From Epiperipatus broadwayi (Eukaryota; Onychophora; Udeonychophora; Euonychophora; Peripatidae), in assembly GCA_028023455.1 (NCBI GenBank), contig JAQFVV010007274.1, positions 52,387-116,386 on the forward strand: a stretch of DNA of 64,000 bases. The letters run 5' to 3'. Of the stretch, positions 59,360-64,000 are shown piece by piece. A program made the position numbers and the translations under genes. The notes beneath the pieces are model-generated. The model worked only from the letters and a program-made list of their open reading frames with translations. It was not told where the DNA came from and searched no databases. Numbering within the stretch: the stretch's first letter is position 1; the number at the start of each line of letters is the position of its first letter.

Positions 59360-59709
59360 TTATTGGCATATAATTTTAAATAAACGACATTAATAAAGCA
59401 TACAAATATATATATATTAAATGAACCGCCAGGTAAGAAAAGAAAAAGTTTAAAGACTAGAGATTGAAAGAATTACGCTATAGATTTACAGTAGCATTTT
59501 ATAAATATTTTTACATTGAAGAATAAAGAGCTCTTAAATAGGAGAAGAGTAAAATAAAGTTCGAACTGGCCAGAAAGTTTAACGTTCATTATAGAAATAT
59601 ATTACCCCTTCCGCTGGTCCTTAAGTTGCACCTCCAAGTTGTTGAAAACGTAGGCATCATTGGTTGACTACTGGAACAGTATTTTAGTAGCTTTCATAAT
59701 TTTAGCAGA

Positions 59710-59958
59710 ATGATCGATCCGGAAAACGGTTCAGCAGCTCCAGTGAAGATTTCTCGGGACTTTAGGAACCGTAGCCAGATTCCTGATGTTCTAGCCCACT
59801 ATCATGATGAAATACAATTTTTATACACACAGAGTTCACTGCACTACTCTACAACAAAAGCTGATCTTTTTCCCCTGACTTTTCAGGGCTATATATATTG
59901 TCCAGATGCCTTATGGCTAGCGCTCATTTTATTATCAATGTGTTTTTTTTATAATTAG
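59710..59958 (+). other. Coding-like frame, possible first exon or relic
   Basis: An 82-codon frame starts MIDPENGSAAPVKISRDFRN in a locally GC-richer patch and follows TTTTAGCAG, which could be a splice acceptor. The last third is preceded by CCCCTGACTTTTCAGG (acceptor-like) and is hydrophobic. I recognise no family, and nothing nearby supports a gene model. Confidence 0.25.
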
Positions 59959-62900
59959 CTGTTTTCAGATGCATTCCTTCGATAAGGCTTTTAAACTAAT
60001 TTTTGAATTCCTTTCCTAATTAGAAAATGAATTCTTAAAATCTGAAATGATTTTAATTAGAAATTCAATTCTTATCTTTTTTAATTAATAAAACTTTACA
60101 GTTGTTTTTGAGAATTTGAAAGCTTATCGAAAGAATGTGGCTTTTAATCAACGAAACTTTACAAATTATTTAAAAGTAAAAAAAAAACAAGTATTCCCGA
60201 CACAATGAAACTTTCGACAATTTATATATATAATATTTACAAATATATATACGCACAATCCACGCAATTTAATATATATCAATTCATGATTATTTTATCC
60301 TGAATTTATTTAGAGAATTGATCAAATTTAACTAAACTAATTAATTTTACTATGTATTTGAAACAAGTTATTCATCATGGAGATTAGCGTGGATTGAGCG
60401 TATAAAGCCCCACTGCATCGGAAATTTAAGGTTAGTATTAGGGTAAATAAAAAAACTGTTATCATTCCCTAATTAAAAAAAAATTTAGGATAAAATAACA
60501 TCCTCTCTTTATCAAAAACACATTCTCTGAGCTATAAGTATTTGCACTTTTCACCAATGATGATAACTTTTCATGTTGTTGTTAATGTTACCAAAGTAAA
60601 AAATATATTCACATTATGTAAATCATTTGCCAATATGATCGGGAAATACTTTTCAGATAGCACAATTATAAGTTAAACTCTTTTAAGCCACGCCACAATT
60701 GTAATATCAATAATAATTGATCACTTATTAATTAAAGAATAATTATAATGACAATAATAATCTCAGGGTTTCTTTGTTTAGTTTAGAAAAATGCTTGACA
60801 GTACTGTGCTGTCACATATGACTGGCATTCTGGTCGGCTATTGGAAACATTTACTTTACTTCAAAGGCAATGTGTCTTCATATCTCATATCAACTACTAT
60901 ATCATTTAAAGAGGTGATAATTATACTCAATAATGACATACAATTTTGAATAATACAGCCCCTTTATCCAGAATCTCAGCCAGAATAATAAAAAGACAAG
61001 GGTGCTTTTTGTGTCGTTTCATCATCCATGACAACACAATAAATTAACTAAGACTCATTACTTCGACAATTTCACTAAAATGTGAACGGAATAATGTGCA
61101 GTCAGAGTTAATGACTTGAAAATAAATTCATTTTTACACTTACAAAATGTTTAGTCTGAAGTTTGCAATTCCATAAATAATTCTCATTAAAATAAAATGA
61201 AATGAAATATTCCGATGTGCTTAAATTTGTCTATCTGGTATATTAAGTTTTTAAGAGTTTGAAATGATTTTGGACTCAAGAAAAGGTTTTGCAAATATTG
61301 TGCAAACACACTTATATTTAGCATACAAAAAATGAATCTACAACAAATATTGACAAAACTATAATTTATTACTATCATAAAAAATATACAAATTTATTAA
61401 ATAATCTCACTCTGATACAAAACATAAACCAACATTAATTTGTCTATTGTTTAGGTATAGATTAAAATTACAACTTCACCTGTTTGCAATCATGCGAATT
61501 GAGTAACTATTTTTGTTTTTAATTGATTTAATTATAATATGAAATACGCAAAATACTAAATTTATTTCTAATACATTTAATTAGGTTATAGTTTTTAATT
61601 GGACAACCTATTCTAATTATGGGTCATTTATCAGAAGTCGCACTCACCATCTTACATTTAACTTAATGTTAACTTAAGTTACGATAAATCTTTTATTCAT
61701 AAGTGTAATTTAAACTACGAATATTACTTAATTATTAACTAACATTAAACATTGCGTTTGAATATTCCTCCAGCAAATAAGCGTTTTGAATTACGCAATT
61801 TATCTTACTTTCTCCATTGATTTACTTGTCAACAACTAGCAAGATTCAGCAGCACAATACAGATATTGATCTCAGTTACTAATGCACTATTGATACTAAA
61901 GTGCTCCTTGAGGAACTAACACCTCCAACATAACCTTTATCCTGGCCCTAACTTTTAAAACAAAGCACAATAATCAACACCTTCCATGGTGGAACTATCT
62001 TTATATTCACATGAGGAATGCAGAATAACGACGAATGTCTGCAGAGTAAACTACTACACTAAAGTATTTTGGTGGTTTCTTGCCTCTTACTCAGGCATAA
62101 AACGAACACACACCAAGTATAATCTTCTCCCGAGATTTAAACAAATTAAACATCCTAAATGCTCCATAAACTCTTGATCGTTCTATTCATGAGAATCGAT
62201 CACATGGGCTATGAAACATACCCTAACATTATATTTAAATTATACTTCCCATGGAAAATAAAGCTTTTGGGGAGATCATTTTCATCCCACAAAATAAATA
62301 CATTATAAGTATTACCTATGCTGATATTAAGCATATACCAATGCTATATTTAGGCAAGATAAGAAAACACACTAATCGTAATAAACCTATGTTACAATGT
62401 ATAATTCGATCAATATCTGAAATCAATGGACATGACAGGAGAAAAGAATAATAATTTTAATTTTAATGAAGGAACATTCAAAAAGTAATTGGTAGCATAC
62501 TATCTTAAACCAAATAAAGTGGATGTGTTATTAAAGAAAAACTGGGACTAAATTCCTTAATTAATATAGTATAAATTCAGTTCAAATTTTAAACAAGAAA
62601 TATCTTGTTATAGCATTTTTTTTTTTTCAGTTACTTCTGATAATTTTCAATATTTATTTTACCCGTTAAATATCTAAACATTTTTCTCTTACATACCTAA
62701 CATACAAAGTTTATATCTACAATTGCATGTAATAACATAAAATATATTTTATAGATTTTTCTTCGTAGTAAATATAAACTTAACCCAGAATAATTATAGT
62801 AAGACATACCTTTGTCATTACAAGATCATTAAAATGTTACTTGACGGATACAGACTTTAACCTATGTTGATATAAAAAAAAATAACATATAATTTTACCA

Positions 62901-63555
62901 TTTAGTTTTTCAAAAAAAAAATCATTAATTAACAAATGCCTATTATCTCATTAGCAAAATATTTTTCTGTGAGCGGTGTGTCCAGGTGAAGAGTTTCATC
63001 CAGTCACATTTTACGAAGCGTTTTAAAGTAATAAACACATTTTTTTTCTTTAATGAAAAGTTTTCTTTTATTTAGTGCTTTTAATAATAATCAGGTAAAG
63101 AAAAATTAAGCAGAACTGAAGATTAATTCTCACTTTTATTAAACTACTAAAATTTTGGGATCCAAGAGAAAAAAAAAAATTCTAACATAGATGAATATTT
63201 TACCATAGACGATAAACATACATATTTTTTTTATTGACTACACATATGATTATTAGCTAGCTTACTTATGGACGAAAATGTGCACTTTTCCAAGAGATTA
63301 TTATGAGAACTGCAGTCGATTTACATCGTATATGAAGTTTTAATAATTCCAACTGGTGTATAATACAATATATCATTTAATTTTATTATCAACTCACTAC
63401 GTGATTTAGTTTTTGTTCATAATCTAAGAATTTTAATTTCTAATAGTAACTTCCCCATAAGAATGCATGTATATATTTTTATATATATATATTTACTTCA
63501 AGAAAGTTTTTTTAAAAAAAAAAAAATATGGAGGTGTATAGTTTAGTATTATGAT
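59959..63555. other. AT-rich sequence, nothing firm recognised
   Basis: Includes the diverged repeat at 60985-61036 that resembles 46721-46771. Short frames at 61986-62451 lack any motif I know. Confidence 0.5.
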
Positions 63556-63563
63556 GATTATTA

Positions 63564-63594
<31 letters not shown>
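63556..63594. repeat. (ATT)n microsatellite
   Basis: Ten or more tandem ATT units. Confidence 0.9.
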
Positions 63595-64000
63595 GACAAT
63601 TCTTGGTGAATAAAAACATATTTTAATGTATATAGTGGCATTATTTGTAAAGACAGACGAGATACTTAGAAATAGCGCTAAAAAAAATGTGTCTAGTTCA
63701 TTTTCCTTTGCTTCTTAATATTTCTTTCAATTATTTTTTTATACCAAAAAAATATTAATAAGTGATACAAAGTTACCACATAATTATTTCCCACTTGGAA
63801 ATCATTTGTTTTCTCTAATTTAGACACAATAAGATTTTTCTTGATTCTTTTAGTTAATTCTCTCATTTTAACTTTGTTGAAAACTTTAACTTTCCATGGG
63901 CAGCAATAAATTTTTAAATGTAGAAATTTTTTAACTAGATAGATGGCACAGAACAAGATATCTTACCAAAAGTTTCAGCAAAGCATTATATGATTAGAGT
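63595..64000. other. AT-rich sequence, nothing recognised
   Basis: An 87-codon minus frame (63693-63956) is Lys/Ile/Phe-rich with no motif. Not called. Confidence 0.5.

Overview
This is a eukaryotic, very AT-rich, repeat-dominated window with no intact protein-coding gene that I can support. The many long (TA)n tracts, decayed LINE, Penelope-like, LTR and hAT elements, and tandem ~400-bp units carrying hammerhead ribozymes suggest a metazoan intergenic or intronic region. A mollusc, possibly a cephalopod, is my guess; nothing in the sequence proves the taxon.

The main result is a family of about 400-bp repeats arranged as head-to-head palindromic arrays. Most array ends abut (TA)n tracts. 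The arrays are E1 (6690-8193), E2 (12620-13508), E3 (15205-16480), E4 (28804-30064), E5 (30123-31310) and E6 (31383-31737 plus 38769-39284). Read on the proper strand, nearly every unit holds a type I hammerhead ribozyme: CTGANGA or a variant, a short helix II, GAAA, a 2-3-bp helix III and a cleavage site ending in UC, all closed by a pairable helix I. Cleavage sites in neighbouring units lie 397-434 nt apart. That is the architecture of retrozymes, which are non-coding retroelements that move through small circular RNAs. In every array the ribozyme strand runs outward from the centre, on minus in the left arm and on plus in the right arm.

Two Penelope-like element (PLE) remnants share this outward polarity. 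PLE1 (21358-22723) has a decayed RT/GIY-YIG reading frame, inverted terminal arms with hammerhead-like cores, and a tRNA-like module beside one arm. PLE2 (41786-42346) is a compact palindrome with a hammerhead-like core in each arm. PLEs are the accepted candidate partners for mobilising animal retrozymes, so a possible donor and recipient lie in one window.

Other elements, left to right: a 40-bp A-rich tandem repeat and a duplicated block (1-1350); a GC-richer promoter-like patch (1390-1800); a large palindrome running into a decayed LINE reverse transcriptase (3846-6620); a second 40-bp tandem repeat (20290-20500); a retroposed tRNA-like copy with an 11-bp target duplication (25755-25882); a 397-bp non-autonomous hAT element with an 8-bp duplication (25967-26379); a 7.0-kb minus-strand LTR retrotransposon with ~2.5-kb LTRs and only a broken gag, nested in E6 (31738-38768); a 1.07-kb direct-repeat pair (42744-45844); a C-depleted purine-rich tract (45936-46210); a possible 3.4-kb unit bounded by TGTAACC/GGTTACA (49088-52485); and a 146-bp MITE with perfect 21-bp ends (56030-56175). 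The remaining stretches are AT-rich sequence in which I recognise nothing.
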